A stretch of 33,643 nucleotides of DNA, from assembly GCF_913054395.1 (NCBI RefSeq), contig NZ_CAJXIP010000026.1, positions 1 through 33,643 of the forward strand, given 5' to 3'. Positions 20,814 to 29,592 of this stretch are shown piece after piece. The stretch comes from an uncultured Roseovarius sp. Its GTDB lineage: Bacteria > Pseudomonadota > Alphaproteobacteria > Rhodobacterales > Rhodobacteraceae. The notes beneath the pieces were generated by a model. It was not told the origin of the DNA. It made no database searches and saw nothing but the letters and a program-made list of their open reading frames with translations. The position numbers were made by a program, and so were the translations under genes. Each line of letters begins with the position of its first letter. Position 1 is the stretch's first letter.

Positions 20814-21842
20814 CTACGGAAAGACCGGGGCCAGCATGAGGCCCGCCGTCTCTGGTTGAGCTAACATCAGATTCGCATTTTGCAAGGCCTGGCCGCTTGA
20901 TCCCTTGGTCAGATTGTCGAGCGCGGCAATCACGATCACCCGGCCCGGAATGCGATCGGCAACCACGCCAATATGGCAGAAATTGCTGCCCCGGATGTGG
21001 CGGGTGCTTGGCGCCTCGCCCATCGGCAGGACGATGATGAACGGCTCGCCCTCATAGGCGGCGGCAAGGGTGTCATGGATCACCTGCGCCTCGCCCCGGA
21101 CATAACCTGTCGCCAGAATCCCGCGATTGGCCGGAATCAGATGCGGCGTGAACTGAATATGGACCGGACGCCCGGCCAGCCCCGAAAATTCCTGATCGAA
21201 CTCGCCAAGGTGGCGATGCGTGCCGCCGACCGCATAGGCGTGATAGCCCTCGGAAAGCTCTGCATGAAGCAGGTTTTCCTTGAGAGCCCGCCCCGCGCCC
21301 GAAACCGCGCATTTGAGATCGAGAATGATTTCGTCGAGATCAATCACCCCTGCCGAAATCAGCGGGCGCAGGATATATTGCCCCGTCGCGGCATTGCACC
21401 CGGTGCCCGCCACAAGCCGCGCCCCCGCGATCTCGTCCCGATAAAACTCGGTCAGCCCATAGACAGCCTCTTTCTGAAGTTCGACCGCCGCATGCGGGTT
21501 GCCATACCATTTCTCATAGGCCGCCGGATCGCGAAGCCGGAAATCGGCGCTGAGATCGACGATCTTTAGGTCACGCGGCAGCGCATTTATGACCTCCTGG
21601 CTGGTCTTGTGCGGCAGGGCACAAAAACACAGGTCGATGGCCGAGAAATCAATCTGTTCGATGGTCACCATATCCGGCAGGTCAAGGTGGCGCAGATGCG
21701 GAAACACCTCGGCCATGGACTGGCCCGCCTTGGAATTCGCGCCAAGCGCGGCGATTTCCATGCTCGGATGGGTGGCGATCAGCCGGACAAGCTCTGCTCC
21801 GGTGTAGCCGCTGGCGCCGAGGATGGCGATTTTATGGGTCAT
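20814..21842 (-). CDS. argC: N-acetyl-gamma-glutamyl-phosphate reductase
   Basis: ArgC performs the NADPH-dependent reduction of N-acetylglutamyl phosphate to the semialdehyde, the third step of arginine synthesis. The 342 residues show the Rossmann motif [15 protein letters not shown] (7-21), the nucleophile Cys149 in [11 protein letters not shown], and the catalytic His region [10 protein letters not shown] (206-215). The frame could start 18 bases earlier, but the ATG at 21842 has a GCGAGG ribosome site and gives the canonical [12 protein letters not shown]. It lies directly upstream of ccmE and 98 bp downstream of murI. Confidence 0.97.
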   Translation of the reverse strand: MTHKIAILGASGYTGAELVRLIATHPSMEIAALGANSKAGQSMAEVFPHLRHLDLPDMVTIEQIDFSAIDLCFCALPHKTSQEVINALPRDLKIVDLSADFRLRDPAAYEKWYGNPHAAVELQKEAVYGLTEFYRDEIAGARLVAGTGCNAATGQYILRPLISAGVIDLDEIILDLKCAVSGAGRALKENLLHAELSEGYHAYAVGGTHRHLGEFDQEFSGLAGRPVHIQFTPHLIPANRGILATGYVRGEAQVIHDTLAAAYEGEPFIIVLPMGEAPSTRHIRGSNFCHIGVVADRIPGRVIVIAALDNLTKGSSGQALQNANLMLAQPETAGLMLAPVFP

Positions 21843-21940
21843 GATGGACCTCGCTTTCAAATCTCAGGGAAAGGGGTAGATCGTTTCGCGCAAAGCCGCA
21901 ATGCGGCCAAACGTTCGTCCGCCCTGACAGGCACGCGCGC

Positions 21941-22753
21941 TCAGGCCGCTTCGAACGTGATCTGTCGTCGCAGGAATTGCGTGGCCCGCGAAGACACGCG
22001 CTTGGGATCGCCGGTGGTGAGAAACTTTGACGCCTCGCCCGGCCCCATCATCTTGGGGTGACGGATCAGATAGTCGGCAAGGCTTTCGGCGACCAGGTTT
22101 GCCTGGCTATAGACCGCGACATCCGGGCCAAGCGCATCCTGAAACACCTCTTGCATCAGCGGGTAATGCGTACAACCCAAAATCGCCGCCTCGGGGGTCG
22201 GCATCTTGCGCCGCAGGGCGTCTACATGGCTGCGCACCAAGGCCTCGGCGAGGATCATGTCACCATCCTCGATCGCATCCACAACGCCGCCACAGGCCTG
22301 CGCCTCGACATCGACGCCAATCGCGCGAAAGGCCAACTCGCGCTGAAAGGCGCGGCTGCTGACGGTGGCGGGGGTGGCGAACAAAGCCACGTGTTTGACA
22401 GCCACCTCGCGGGGCGGGGAATTGTCGCCCCATTGCCGTTCTGTCAGCGCCTCGATCAGCGGGACAAAGACGCCGAGCACCCGCTTGTCGGTCGGCACCC
22501 AGGCCTCTTGCATGCGCCGCAGCGCCGCAGCAGAGGCCGTATTGCAGGCGAGAATTACAAGATCACAGCCCGCTTGAAACAGCCGGTCCGCCGCGCGTGT
22601 CGTCAGATCATAAACATCATCGGCATCGCGCACGCCATAAGGCGCATGGGCATTGTCCCCGAGATATACCAAGGGCACATCGGGAAGACGCTTTTGCACC
22701 GCGTCCAGAACCGTCAGGCCGCCAAGCCCGCTGTCGAAAATACCTACCGCCAT
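21941..22753 (-). CDS. murI: glutamate racemase
   Basis: MurI interconverts L- and D-glutamate for peptidoglycan. The 270 residues have [13 protein letters not shown] at 4-16 (Asp7/Ser8). The two catalytic cysteines are Cys70 in ILACNTASA and Cys194 in [10 protein letters not shown], with His196 beside the second. The substrate loop [11 protein letters not shown] lies at 30-40. It precedes argC on the same strand and follows the acyltransferase gene after 19 bases, suggesting co-transcription with both. There is no N-terminal extension of the UDP-MurNAc-Ala-responsive E. coli type. Confidence 0.96.
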   Translation of the reverse strand: MAVGIFDSGLGGLTVLDAVQKRLPDVPLVYLGDNAHAPYGVRDADDVYDLTTRAADRLFQAGCDLVILACNTASAAALRRMQEAWVPTDKRVLGVFVPLIEALTERQWGDNSPPREVAVKHVALFATPATVSSRAFQRELAFRAIGVDVEAQACGGVVDAIEDGDMILAEALVRSHVDALRRKMPTPEAAILGCTHYPLMQEVFQDALGPDVAVYSQANLVAESLADYLIRHPKMMGPGEASKFLTTGDPKRVSSRATQFLRRQITFEAA

Positions 22754-22772
22754 CTGCCGCCGTCCGCGCTTG

Positions 22773-23636
22773 TTAGTCGAAATCGAACCCGACCTGCAAA
22801 GGACTCACCGGGTCTGGCGATAACTCATACGTCTTGCTGCGTAAAAACGCCATGAGGGATTTTGTATCACCGGCATGGCGCGAAATCTCGGCGCGCGTGA
22901 TCGGCTCGCCCACGGCGACGCGCACCGGCGTATCAAGCCGCTTGTGAAATTCCTTGATCAACAGGCCCATGCGCAGGGTCTGATGCAGGTGGCTCGCGAT
23001 CTGAAACATCCGGCTTGTGTGACCATCAAAGAACACCGGCACCACGGTCGCGCCGGATTTAGCCACCATCCGCGCCGTGAACCCGCGCCAGCCCGGATCA
23101 AGCGGGCGGGCAAAGGGCGTGGCGGCGGTGCTTACCGTGCCGCCGGGAAAGATGCCGATCGCACCGCCCTGCCCCAGATGGTCAAGCGCCGCCCGGCGCG
23201 TCGCCAGATTAAGTGCCACCGCCTCTTTGCTGCCCTCAAAGCTGATCGGCAGGATCACCCGGTTCAGATCTTCCGCCCGACCGAATACCTCATGCGCCAG
23301 AATGCGGAAATCGCCGCGGGTCTGGCAAAGGATATGGCCAAGCATCAACCCGTCCAGAATGCCGTAGGGGTGATTGGCGATCAAGATGACTGGCCCCTCG
23401 CGCGGGATATTGGCCAGCGATCCGGCGATCACCTCAAGGCTGAGACCATAGCGCGCAACCATCACCTGCCAGAAATCGCGCCCCTGTGCGATGTCGCCCT
23501 CATAGCCCGACGCGCGTTTGATCAACCCGATCCGCCCGGTGAGGTTTTCCATGGTACGGATCAGGGCGCGCCCGCCCCGGCTTGTGGCCGAGTGGGCATA
23601 GCTGATGTCACGTGCGATCTGGCGGGGCTGTTGCAT
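22773..23636 (-). CDS. PlsC-type lysophospholipid acyltransferase
   Basis: This 287-residue acyltransferase has the catalytic motif [11 protein letters not shown]: His89 and Asp95 with five residues between them, in place of the four of classical PlsC. That HX5D spacing is, as I recall, typical of a haemolysin/ornithine-lipid-like subgroup. A later motif GIFPGGTVS stands in for FPEGT, with Gly in place of the Glu. Hydrophobic stretches suggest peripheral membrane association. It may acylate a lysophospholipid or another lyso-lipid; the substrate cannot be told from sequence. It lies 73 bp downstream of the ferredoxin oxidoreductase gene and 19 bp upstream of murI. Confidence 0.85.
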   Translation of the reverse strand: MQQPRQIARDISYAHSATSRGGRALIRTMENLTGRIGLIKRASGYEGDIAQGRDFWQVMVARYGLSLEVIAGSLANIPREGPVILIANHPYGILDGLMLGHILCQTRGDFRILAHEVFGRAEDLNRVILPISFEGSKEAVALNLATRRAALDHLGQGGAIGIFPGGTVSTAATPFARPLDPGWRGFTARMVAKSGATVVPVFFDGHTSRMFQIASHLHQTLRMGLLIKEFHKRLDTPVRVAVGEPITRAEISRHAGDTKSLMAFLRSKTYELSPDPVSPLQVGFDFD

Positions 23637-23709
23637 GGCGTGGTCCTGTCCGGGGCGTTTCAGGCCGATACATCAGATGTGACCAGATCGCGTGACGGTT
23701 TTGTGACGT

Positions 23710-26700
23710 TTACTCGGCGGCCTGCGCCATCGGCGTGCCACCTTCGCGGATCACCCCAAGCAATTCTTCGCGGCGTTTGGCGGCCTTGGCCTCATTGGCC
23801 TGTTTGACCGGACCAAAGCCCCGGATCGACAACGGAAGCTCGGCCAGGGCAATGATGGCATCGCGGGTTGACGCACTCAGCCGCGGCAGAACCTCGTCCA
23901 TATCGGCCTCGTACTGCCTGATGAGCGCGCGTTCCATGCGACGCTCGGCCGTGCGCCCGAACGGGTCAAGCGGCGTGCCGCGCAGGCCCTTGAGGCGCGC
24001 CAGAACACGGAACATGCGCAGGATGCCCGGCCCGAATTCGCGTTTCACAGGGCGGCCATCGGGGCCCATCTTCGACAGGATCGGCGGGGCAAGATGAAAC
24101 TTCATCTTGAAATCATTTCCAAATTCGGCGCGCGCCTTTTCTTCTGTTTCAAGATGCAGCCGCGCAACCTCGTATTCGTCCTTATAGGTCAAAAGCTTGT
24201 GATACCCCTTGGCGACGGCCTCTTTCACGGCCTCGTCTTCGATCCCCGCCAGCCGCTTTTCATAGCGTTTCGCATGGCCCTTGCCCTGATAGGCACGCAG
24301 GTGATCGGCGCGATAGGCAATCTTGTCGGCAAGGGTTTTGGGCTTTTGCACCACCGTTGGGGTAAGAATGGTTTCGACATCGCCGGGGTAAAGCGCCGCC
24401 CAACGGCCGATTTCAAAGGCGCGCAGGTTCTTTTCGACCGCCGCCCCGTTCAGGGTGATCGCCTGTGTAATGGCGTCATGGCTGATCGGCAAAAACCCGC
24501 GCTGCCAGGCGGCGCCAAAGATCATCATATTGGAAAAGATCGAATCGCCCATCACCGTCTTGGCAAGATCAGAGGCATCGAAAAGCTGCACATCGTCGCG
24601 AAGCCGCGCCTCAAGCGCCAGTTCAAGCCGGTCGGTCGGCAGGTGGAATTCGGTATTGCGAGTAAAATCTCCGGTGATGATCTCGTGGCGATTTACCACC
24701 GCGCCGGTGCGCCCGGCCCGTGTCAGACCAAGCGTTTTCGCCCCGGCACTGACCACAAGATCGCCGCCGATCAGGGTATCACACTCGCCGGTTGCCACCC
24801 GGATTGCGTTGATGTCGCCGGGGGTTTCCGCAAGGCGGCAATGGATATGCACCGCGCCGCCCTTTTGTGCGAGGCCAGCCATTTCCATCATGCCCGCGCC
24901 CTTGCCGTCAATCTGTGCGGCCTGCGCAAGAACCGCGCCAATGGTCACCACCCCGGTGCCGCCAACCCCGGTGATCACCACGTTATGGGTGCCGTCAATC
25001 TTGGGCAGGTCGGGCATCGGCATGTCCGGCAGGACCAGATCGGCGGTCTGATCCTTGCGGATCACTGCCCCCTCAAGCGTCACAAAAGAGGGGCAGAACC
25101 CCTTGAGACAACTGAAGTCCTTGTTACAGCTCGACTGATCAATCGCGCGCTTCCGGCCAAGTTCGGTTTCGACCGGAACGATCGAGACACAGTTCGATTG
25201 CACCCCGCAATCGCCACAGCCCTCACAGACATCGGTGTTGATGAACACCCGGCGGTCCGGGTCCGGGAAGGTGCCCCGCTTGCGGCGGCGGCGCTTTTCG
25301 GCCGCACAGGTCTGAACATAGATGATTGCCGAAACGCCTTCGATCCCGGCAAACCGTTTCTGCACATCCATCAACTCTGATCTTTCAAAGAAATCAATTT
25401 CTTGCGGAAAGGATTTAAGGTCGATTTCTTCCTTCTCGTCATAGACAACCGCCAGATGCTTCACCCCCATCGCGCGCAGTTCGGCGGCGATTCGTGGCGC
25501 GTCCAGCCCGCCCTCATTGGGCTGGCCGCCGGTCATCGCCACGGCATCGTTGTAGAGGATCTTGTAGGTGATCGTCGTTCCCGCCGCGAGGGCCGCTCGA
25601 ATCGCCTGCACGCCGGAATGGTTATAGGTGCCATCGCCAAGGTTCTGGAACACGTGAGCACGCTTGGAAAACGGCGCCTCGCCGATCCAATTGGCGCCCT
25701 CGCCGCCCATATGGGTGAATCCGGTGGTCTCGCGGTCCATCCATTGCACCATGTAATGACAGCCGATACCGGCATAGGCGCGCGCGCCTTCGGGCAACTT
25801 GGTGCTGCTGTTGTGCGGACAGCCCGAACAGAAATACGGCAGGCGGGTCGCTATTTCCTCGGCATTGTCATTGCGCCGCGCCTCGGCCAGTGATGACAGC
25901 CCCGCCTTGATGCGATCGGTGCCGCGCCCTTCCTCGATCAGGATTTCACCAAGCTTTTCGGCGATCAGGATCGGGTCAAGCGCGCCGCGCGTCGGGAAAA
26001 GCTCTGGCCCGTGCATCGAGCCGGCCCCGCCGCCCTTGTGCCAGCCGTAAACCCGCCGTCCGTGGCGGTCGTTAAAGATCGCCTCTTTGATCTGCACCTC
26101 GATCAGTTTGCGCTTTTCTTCAACAACGACAATGAGGTCAAGCCCCTCGGCCCAGTCGTGGAACCCACGCATATCAAGAGGAAAGGTCTGGCCGACCTTG
26201 TAAGTGGTAAGGCCAAGCCGCTCGGCCTCGGCGGCGTCGATCCCCAAAAGATCAAGCGCATGCACCAGATCAAGCCAATTCTTGCCAGCCGCGACAAAAC
26301 CGATCTTGGCGCCCGGCTTGCCCCAGACCCGCTTGTCCATCTTGTTGGCATGGCTGAACGCCTCGGCGGCAAAGCGTTTGTGGTCGATCACCCGCGTTTC
26401 CTGATCATGCGGCGTGTCGACAAGGCGGATGTTCAACCCGCCCTCGGGCATCTCGAACTCGGGGATGACAAGCTGCATCCGGTCGGGACGGCCATCGACC
26501 ACCGAGGTGGCCTCGACCGTGTCCTTCATGGTCTTGAGCCCGACCCATAGCCCCGAAAACCGCGACAAGGCATAGCCGTAAATGCCGTAATCCAATATTT
26601 CCTGCACGCCCGCCGGGCTGACCACGGGCATATAGGCATCGACCATCGCCCACTCGCTCTGATGCAGCACGGTCGAGGACTCACCGGTGTGATCGTCGCC

Positions 26701-27132
26701 CATGGCCATCAATACGCCGCCATTTCTGGAGGTGCCCGCCATATTGGCGTGGCGCATCACATCGCCAGAGCGGTCGACACCGGGGCCCTTGCCGTACCAA
26801 AGGCCGAATACCCCGTCATATTTACCCTCGCCACGCAGCTCTGCCTGTTGGCTGCCCCAAAGGGCGGTTGCCGCAAGATCCTCATTCAGCCCCTCTTCGA
26901 AGCGCACATGCGCCTCGGACAGGGGCTTCGCCGCGCGGTTCATCTGGATATCGACCGCCCCAAGCGGCGATCCGCGATAGCCGGTGACATAACCCGCCGT
27001 ATTCAGCCCCGCCGCCCGATCGCGCGCGGACTGCATCAGCATAAGCCGCACAAGCGCTTGTGTGCCGTTCAGCAAAATCGGTGATTTATCAAGATCGAAG
27101 CGATCGTTAAGCGATACCTGTTGCTTGGTCAT
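23710..27132 (-). CDS. indolepyruvate ferredoxin oxidoreductase, fused alpha-beta type
   Basis: This 1,140-residue enzyme oxidatively decarboxylates aryl-pyruvates (from Trp, Phe or Tyr transamination) to aryl-acetyl-CoA and reduces ferredoxin. The order is: N-terminal pyruvate-oxidoreductase-like domain (GYVTGYRGSPLGAVD), ThDP domain (MGGEGANWIGEAPF, then NLGDGTYNHSG), two Fe-S motif regions (CEGCGDCGVQSNC and CNKDFSCLKGFC), and a gamma-type domain (ITGVGGTGVVTIGAVLAQAA). A C-terminal domain of unknown role typical of the fused form follows. The frame reaches 27168, but the ATG at 27132 has GGAGG six bases upstream and the usual MTKQQVSLNDR start. Divergent lysR and an inverted repeat suggest control by that regulator. 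Confidence 0.95.
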   Translation of the reverse strand: MTKQQVSLNDRFDLDKSPILLNGTQALVRLMLMQSARDRAAGLNTAGYVTGYRGSPLGAVDIQMNRAAKPLSEAHVRFEEGLNEDLAATALWGSQQAELRGEGKYDGVFGLWYGKGPGVDRSGDVMRHANMAGTSRNGGVLMAMGDDHTGESSTVLHQSEWAMVDAYMPVVSPAGVQEILDYGIYGYALSRFSGLWVGLKTMKDTVEATSVVDGRPDRMQLVIPEFEMPEGGLNIRLVDTPHDQETRVIDHKRFAAEAFSHANKMDKRVWGKPGAKIGFVAAGKNWLDLVHALDLLGIDAAEAERLGLTTYKVGQTFPLDMRGFHDWAEGLDLIVVVEEKRKLIEVQIKEAIFNDRHGRRVYGWHKGGGAGSMHGPELFPTRGALDPILIAEKLGEILIEEGRGTDRIKAGLSSLAEARRNDNAEEIATRLPYFCSGCPHNSSTKLPEGARAYAGIGCHYMVQWMDRETTGFTHMGGEGANWIGEAPFSKRAHVFQNLGDGTYNHSGVQAIRAALAAGTTITYKILYNDAVAMTGGQPNEGGLDAPRIAAELRAMGVKHLAVVYDEKEEIDLKSFPQEIDFFERSELMDVQKRFAGIEGVSAIIYVQTCAAEKRRRRKRGTFPDPDRRVFINTDVCEGCGDCGVQSNCVSIVPVETELGRKRAIDQSSCNKDFSCLKGFCPSFVTLEGAVIRKDQTADLVLPDMPMPDLPKIDGTHNVVITGVGGTGVVTIGAVLAQAAQIDGKGAGMMEMAGLAQKGGAVHIHCRLAETPGDINAIRVATGECDTLIGGDLVVSAGAKTLGLTRAGRTGAVVNRHEIITGDFTRNTEFHLPTDRLELALEARLRDDVQLFDASDLAKTVMGDSIFSNMMIFGAAWQRGFLPISHDAITQAITLNGAAVEKNLRAFEIGRWAALYPGDVETILTPTVVQKPKTLADKIAYRADHLRAYQGKGHAKRYEKRLAGIEDEAVKEAVAKGYHKLLTYKDEYEVARLHLETEEKARAEFGNDFKMKFHLAPPILSKMGPDGRPVKREFGPGILRMFRVLARLKGLRGTPLDPFGRTAERRMERALIRQYEADMDEVLPRLSASTRDAIIALAELPLSIRGFGPVKQANEAKAAKRREELLGVIREGGTPMAQAAE

Positions 27133-27181
27133 GTCGTGCCTCCGTGGGGTTTGAGGACTGTGCCACAATATAGAGCAATAT

Positions 27182-27202
27182 TAGGTCATAATTCATGACC
27201 TA
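27182..27202. promoter_or_regulatory. perfect inverted repeat, probable LysR operator
   Basis: TAGGTCAT (27182-27189) and ATGACCTA (27195-27202) are perfect 8-bp inverted arms with a 5-base spacer, in the 169-bp gap between the divergent oxidoreductase and lysR genes. Size, symmetry and place fit a LysR-type recognition site. On the oxidoreductase side a TATATT (-10 like, plus coordinates 27167-27172) has no good -35 and that position falls inside the repeat, which fits activator dependence. On the lysR side TATAAA at 27237-27242 is a possible -10. Confidence 0.7.
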
Positions 27203-27301
27203 CCAAGGGCATTTATTAAAAAAATCATGGTGCCACTATAAACTTGAAAGAGTTTTCTGCTATTGCGTAACAAGCGCGGATATCCTCAGAAAGTTAATAT
27301 A

Positions 27302-28207
27302 ATGGATTGGGACAAGCTTAGAATCTTTCATGCCGTGGCAGATGCCGGAAGCCTGACACACGCTGGGGATCACCTTCACCTGTCGCAATCCGCCGTCAGC
27401 CGACAGATTCGCGCGCTGGAAGAATCACTGAACGCCACCCTGTTTCACCGCCATGCGCGTGGCCTGATTCTGACTGAACAGGGCGAACTTCTGTTCGATG
27501 CCACCCGCGCCATGCTCAAACGGCTTGACGCCGCGACGGCCCGCATCCGCGACAGCGAGGAAGAGGTATTCGGCGAATTGCGCGTCACCACCACGACCGG
27601 CTTCGGCACCCTTTGGCTGGCGCCGCGTCTGACCAAGCTTTACGAGAAATACCCCGACCTCAAGATCGACCTGATGCTGGAAGAGCGCGTACTTGACCTG
27701 CCGATGCGCGAGGCCGATGTCGCCATCCGCATGAAAGAGCCAAGCCAGGCCGACCTGATCCGCAAGCGCCTGATGAGCGTGCATATGTGCCTTTACGCAA
27801 CCCCCGGCTATATCGAGAAATTCGGCATGCCCGAGTCGATCGAAGACCTGCATATGCATCGCCTGATTTGTCAGAACCCGCGCTCGGCCCAGGTTGGCGC
27901 CGGGGCGATGCTGGTCAATGAATTGATGACCAACGACATTCAGTCGATCCTGACCGTTAACAACTATTTCGGCGTTCTTCAGGGCGTCCTGCACAATCTG
28001 GGGATCGGCGTTCTGCCCGATTACCTGACCCACGATTTTCCGGATCTGGTACGGGTTCTGCCCGAGGTGCAATCGACCGAGGTGCCGGTGTTCCTGGCCT
28101 ATCCGGAAGAATTGCGCCAATCCAAGCGCATCGCCGCTTTCCGTGACTTCGTTCAGGAAGAGATTTTCACCTACCGTAAACTGCTGAAAGAACAGGCCCT
28201 TAGCTAA
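27302..28207 (+). CDS. LysR-family transcriptional regulator
   Basis: This 301-residue regulator has an N-terminal winged helix-turn-helix (residues 1-60; LRIFHAVADAGSLTHAGDHL, then LSQSAVSRQIRALEESLNA). A linker helix and a C-terminal periplasmic-binding-like effector domain follow (VTTTTGFGTLWLAPRLTKLY, LGIGVLPDY). The frame opens at 27263, but MDWDKLRIFHAV at 27302 is the family start. The ribosome site is weak (AGAAAG). It is divergent from the fused oxidoreductase and is most simply its regulator, binding the inverted repeat between them; the effector (perhaps an aryl-pyruvate) is a guess. Transcription past it may stop at the sRNA terminator. Confidence 0.93.
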   Translation: MDWDKLRIFHAVADAGSLTHAGDHLHLSQSAVSRQIRALEESLNATLFHRHARGLILTEQGELLFDATRAMLKRLDAATARIRDSEEEVFGELRVTTTTGFGTLWLAPRLTKLYEKYPDLKIDLMLEERVLDLPMREADVAIRMKEPSQADLIRKRLMSVHMCLYATPGYIEKFGMPESIEDLHMHRLICQNPRSAQVGAGAMLVNELMTNDIQSILTVNNYFGVLQGVLHNLGIGVLPDYLTHDFPDLVRVLPEVQSTEVPVFLAYPEELRQSKRIAAFRDFVQEEIFTYRKLLKEQALS

Positions 28208-28281
28208 GTCATTAGGCGGCGCCGGAATTAGCTATGCAATTGATGCATGGCGGGCATGCTGCATGTGCGGCATTATTTCCC

Positions 28282-28309
28282 TTGATCGGACGCCAGAGCG
28301 CCCTTAATT
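28282..28309 (+). promoter_or_regulatory. possible promoter of the small RNA
   Basis: TTGATC (28282-28287) and TTAATT (28304-28309) are 16 bases apart. The start would fall at about 28315-28316, just before the first hairpin. The -10 is weak. Confidence 0.4.
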
Positions 28310-28314
28310 CCCCA

Positions 28315-28398
28315 ACATGACAGTGATAGCCGCAAGGCCGGTCACTATCATACCTCCCTGTTGGACTATGGCCGAGCTTAGTGCTCGGCCTTTTTTTT
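28315..28398 (+). ncRNA. small trans-acting RNA, suhB/alpha-r8 (MmgR)-like
   Basis: About 84 bases form a compact sRNA layout. Hairpin 1 (28317-28351) has outer ATGA/TCAT arms, then AGTGA/TCACT, then GCC-GCAA-GGC with a GCAA tetraloop. A single-stranded stretch ACCTCCCTGTTGGACTAT (28352-28369) contains CCTCCC, complementary to Shine-Dalgarno sequences. Hairpin 2, GGCCGAGC/GCTCGGCC (28370-28390), is followed by eight T. This matches my memory of the alphaproteobacterial suhB/alpha-r8 family, which includes S. meliloti MmgR (about 77 nt; linked to polyhydroxybutyrate storage). The family name is from recall, not from a covariance search. An alternative is only a lysR terminator, but the upstream hairpin and anti-SD loop argue for an RNA gene. 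Confidence 0.68.
28370..28398 (+). terminator. strong rho-independent terminator (sRNA and/or lysR)
   Basis: GGCCGAGC (28370-28377) pairs perfectly with GCTCGGCC (28383-28390) around TTAGT, followed by eight consecutive T. Confidence 0.93.
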
Positions 28399-28461
28399 GG
28401 CTGCCTGCAATTTGGGCATGTCATTGCGGGATGCCTTTTGGAATGGCGTCACATCGGGGCC

Positions 28462-29592
28462 TTAGATCACCGGAAGGTCACGCCCTGCAAATGGCGAGAG
28501 CTTGCGCGGCGCACCCTCGGTGATCACGATATTCTCTTCATGTACCATGATCCGCCCCGGAGCCAGGTCAACCCCCGGTTCGAGTGTGATCACCATTCCG
28601 GGTTCAAGCACCGTATGATCAAGGGACGTCAGCGACAGCCCTTCCGTCAATTGCATACCAAGCCCGTGACCCAATCGACCGGCGGCCTCACCGCCGCCGA
28701 CGATATCGGCCATAGCGCGCCAGAGATCGCTCGCTCTGGCGCCTGCTCGGGCAATTGCAAGGGCTGCCTCTGTCGCATCGACAAGCCGGGCATGCGCGCC
28801 CTGCTGTGCGCCCGTGGCGTGGCCAATCGCAAAATTGCGGTCATAATCGCAAAAATACCCGTCCCAAACGGCCCCGGTATCCAGCATGAGAACATCCCCG
28901 GCGGCAAGTGGCACCTCGGATGCGGGTGAGATCACATCGGCATATCCCTCGGCCCCCGCGCCACCTGCAAGGTAGGGCACCCAATCGGCGCCTTCCTCCA
29001 GCAAAAGGCGCTGAAAGTCGCGAAACACCGTCGAGAGCGGCACACCAGGCGCCGCGATCTCATGCACCCGGTCAAAGGCGCGCCCGGCAAGCCCGCAGAT
29101 ATGGGCGATCTTGTTGATCTCTGCCTCGGATTTCACCGCCCGCAGCGCGGCCACGATCCCGCCGTCATCGCGCCACTCAAGCCCGCTGGCGCGCTTGACG
29201 CGCTCGAAATCCGCCAGCGGCATGCGCAGATGGCTCTCAGCCCCCGAAGGCACCCCCACCGGGCCGCCGATCTCGCACAGGGTCTCGGTCAAAAGCGAAA
29301 CGCCGTCGTCCGCAGGCCGCGGCGCGGGCCAGATGCGGATATCGCTGATCCATGTCTGGCCCATAAGGGCCGCGCCAATCGACGGGATCACCGCCACCGG
29401 CAGTCCCGACAGCGGCACCACAAGAAACCAGGGGCGGCTCGGGCTTTCCCAAAACCGCGTCAGATAACCAGTGAAATAGCGGATTTCAGGCTCTGTCGTC
29501 AAAAGGATCGCGCCAAGGCCAACCTTTCCCATCGCCGTCTGCGCACGCGCCAGCCGCGCCTCGTATTCGCCCCGCGCAAAGCCGCGCGTCAC
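28462..29592 (-). CDS. M24-family metallopeptidase/hydrolase (aminopeptidase P/creatinase fold)
   Basis: This 376-residue pita-bread-fold protein has the full set of metal ligands: Asp238 (LDTGAVWDGY), Asp249 (CDYDRNFA), His309 (LGHGLGMQ), Glu338 (TLEPGV) and Glu352 (VHEENI). The N-terminal creatinase-like domain has YFTGYLTRFWESPSRPWF. It could be a proline peptidase or an amidohydrolase such as ectoine hydrolase (DoeA/EutD-like). The start is GTG at 29592, overlapping the stop of the PLP-enzyme gene (GTGA), so the two are translationally coupled and probably act in one catabolic route. No ectoine-specific neighbours are present, so the substrate is unknown. Confidence 0.85.
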   Translation of the reverse strand: MTRGFARGEYEARLARAQTAMGKVGLGAILLTTEPEIRYFTGYLTRFWESPSRPWFLVVPLSGLPVAVIPSIGAALMGQTWISDIRIWPAPRPADDGVSLLTETLCEIGGPVGVPSGAESHLRMPLADFERVKRASGLEWRDDGGIVAALRAVKSEAEINKIAHICGLAGRAFDRVHEIAAPGVPLSTVFRDFQRLLLEEGADWVPYLAGGAGAEGYADVISPASEVPLAAGDVLMLDTGAVWDGYFCDYDRNFAIGHATGAQQGAHARLVDATEAALAIARAGARASDLWRAMADIVGGGEAAGRLGHGLGMQLTEGLSLTSLDHTVLEPGMVITLEPGVDLAPGRIMVHEENIVITEGAPRKLSPFAGRDLPVI

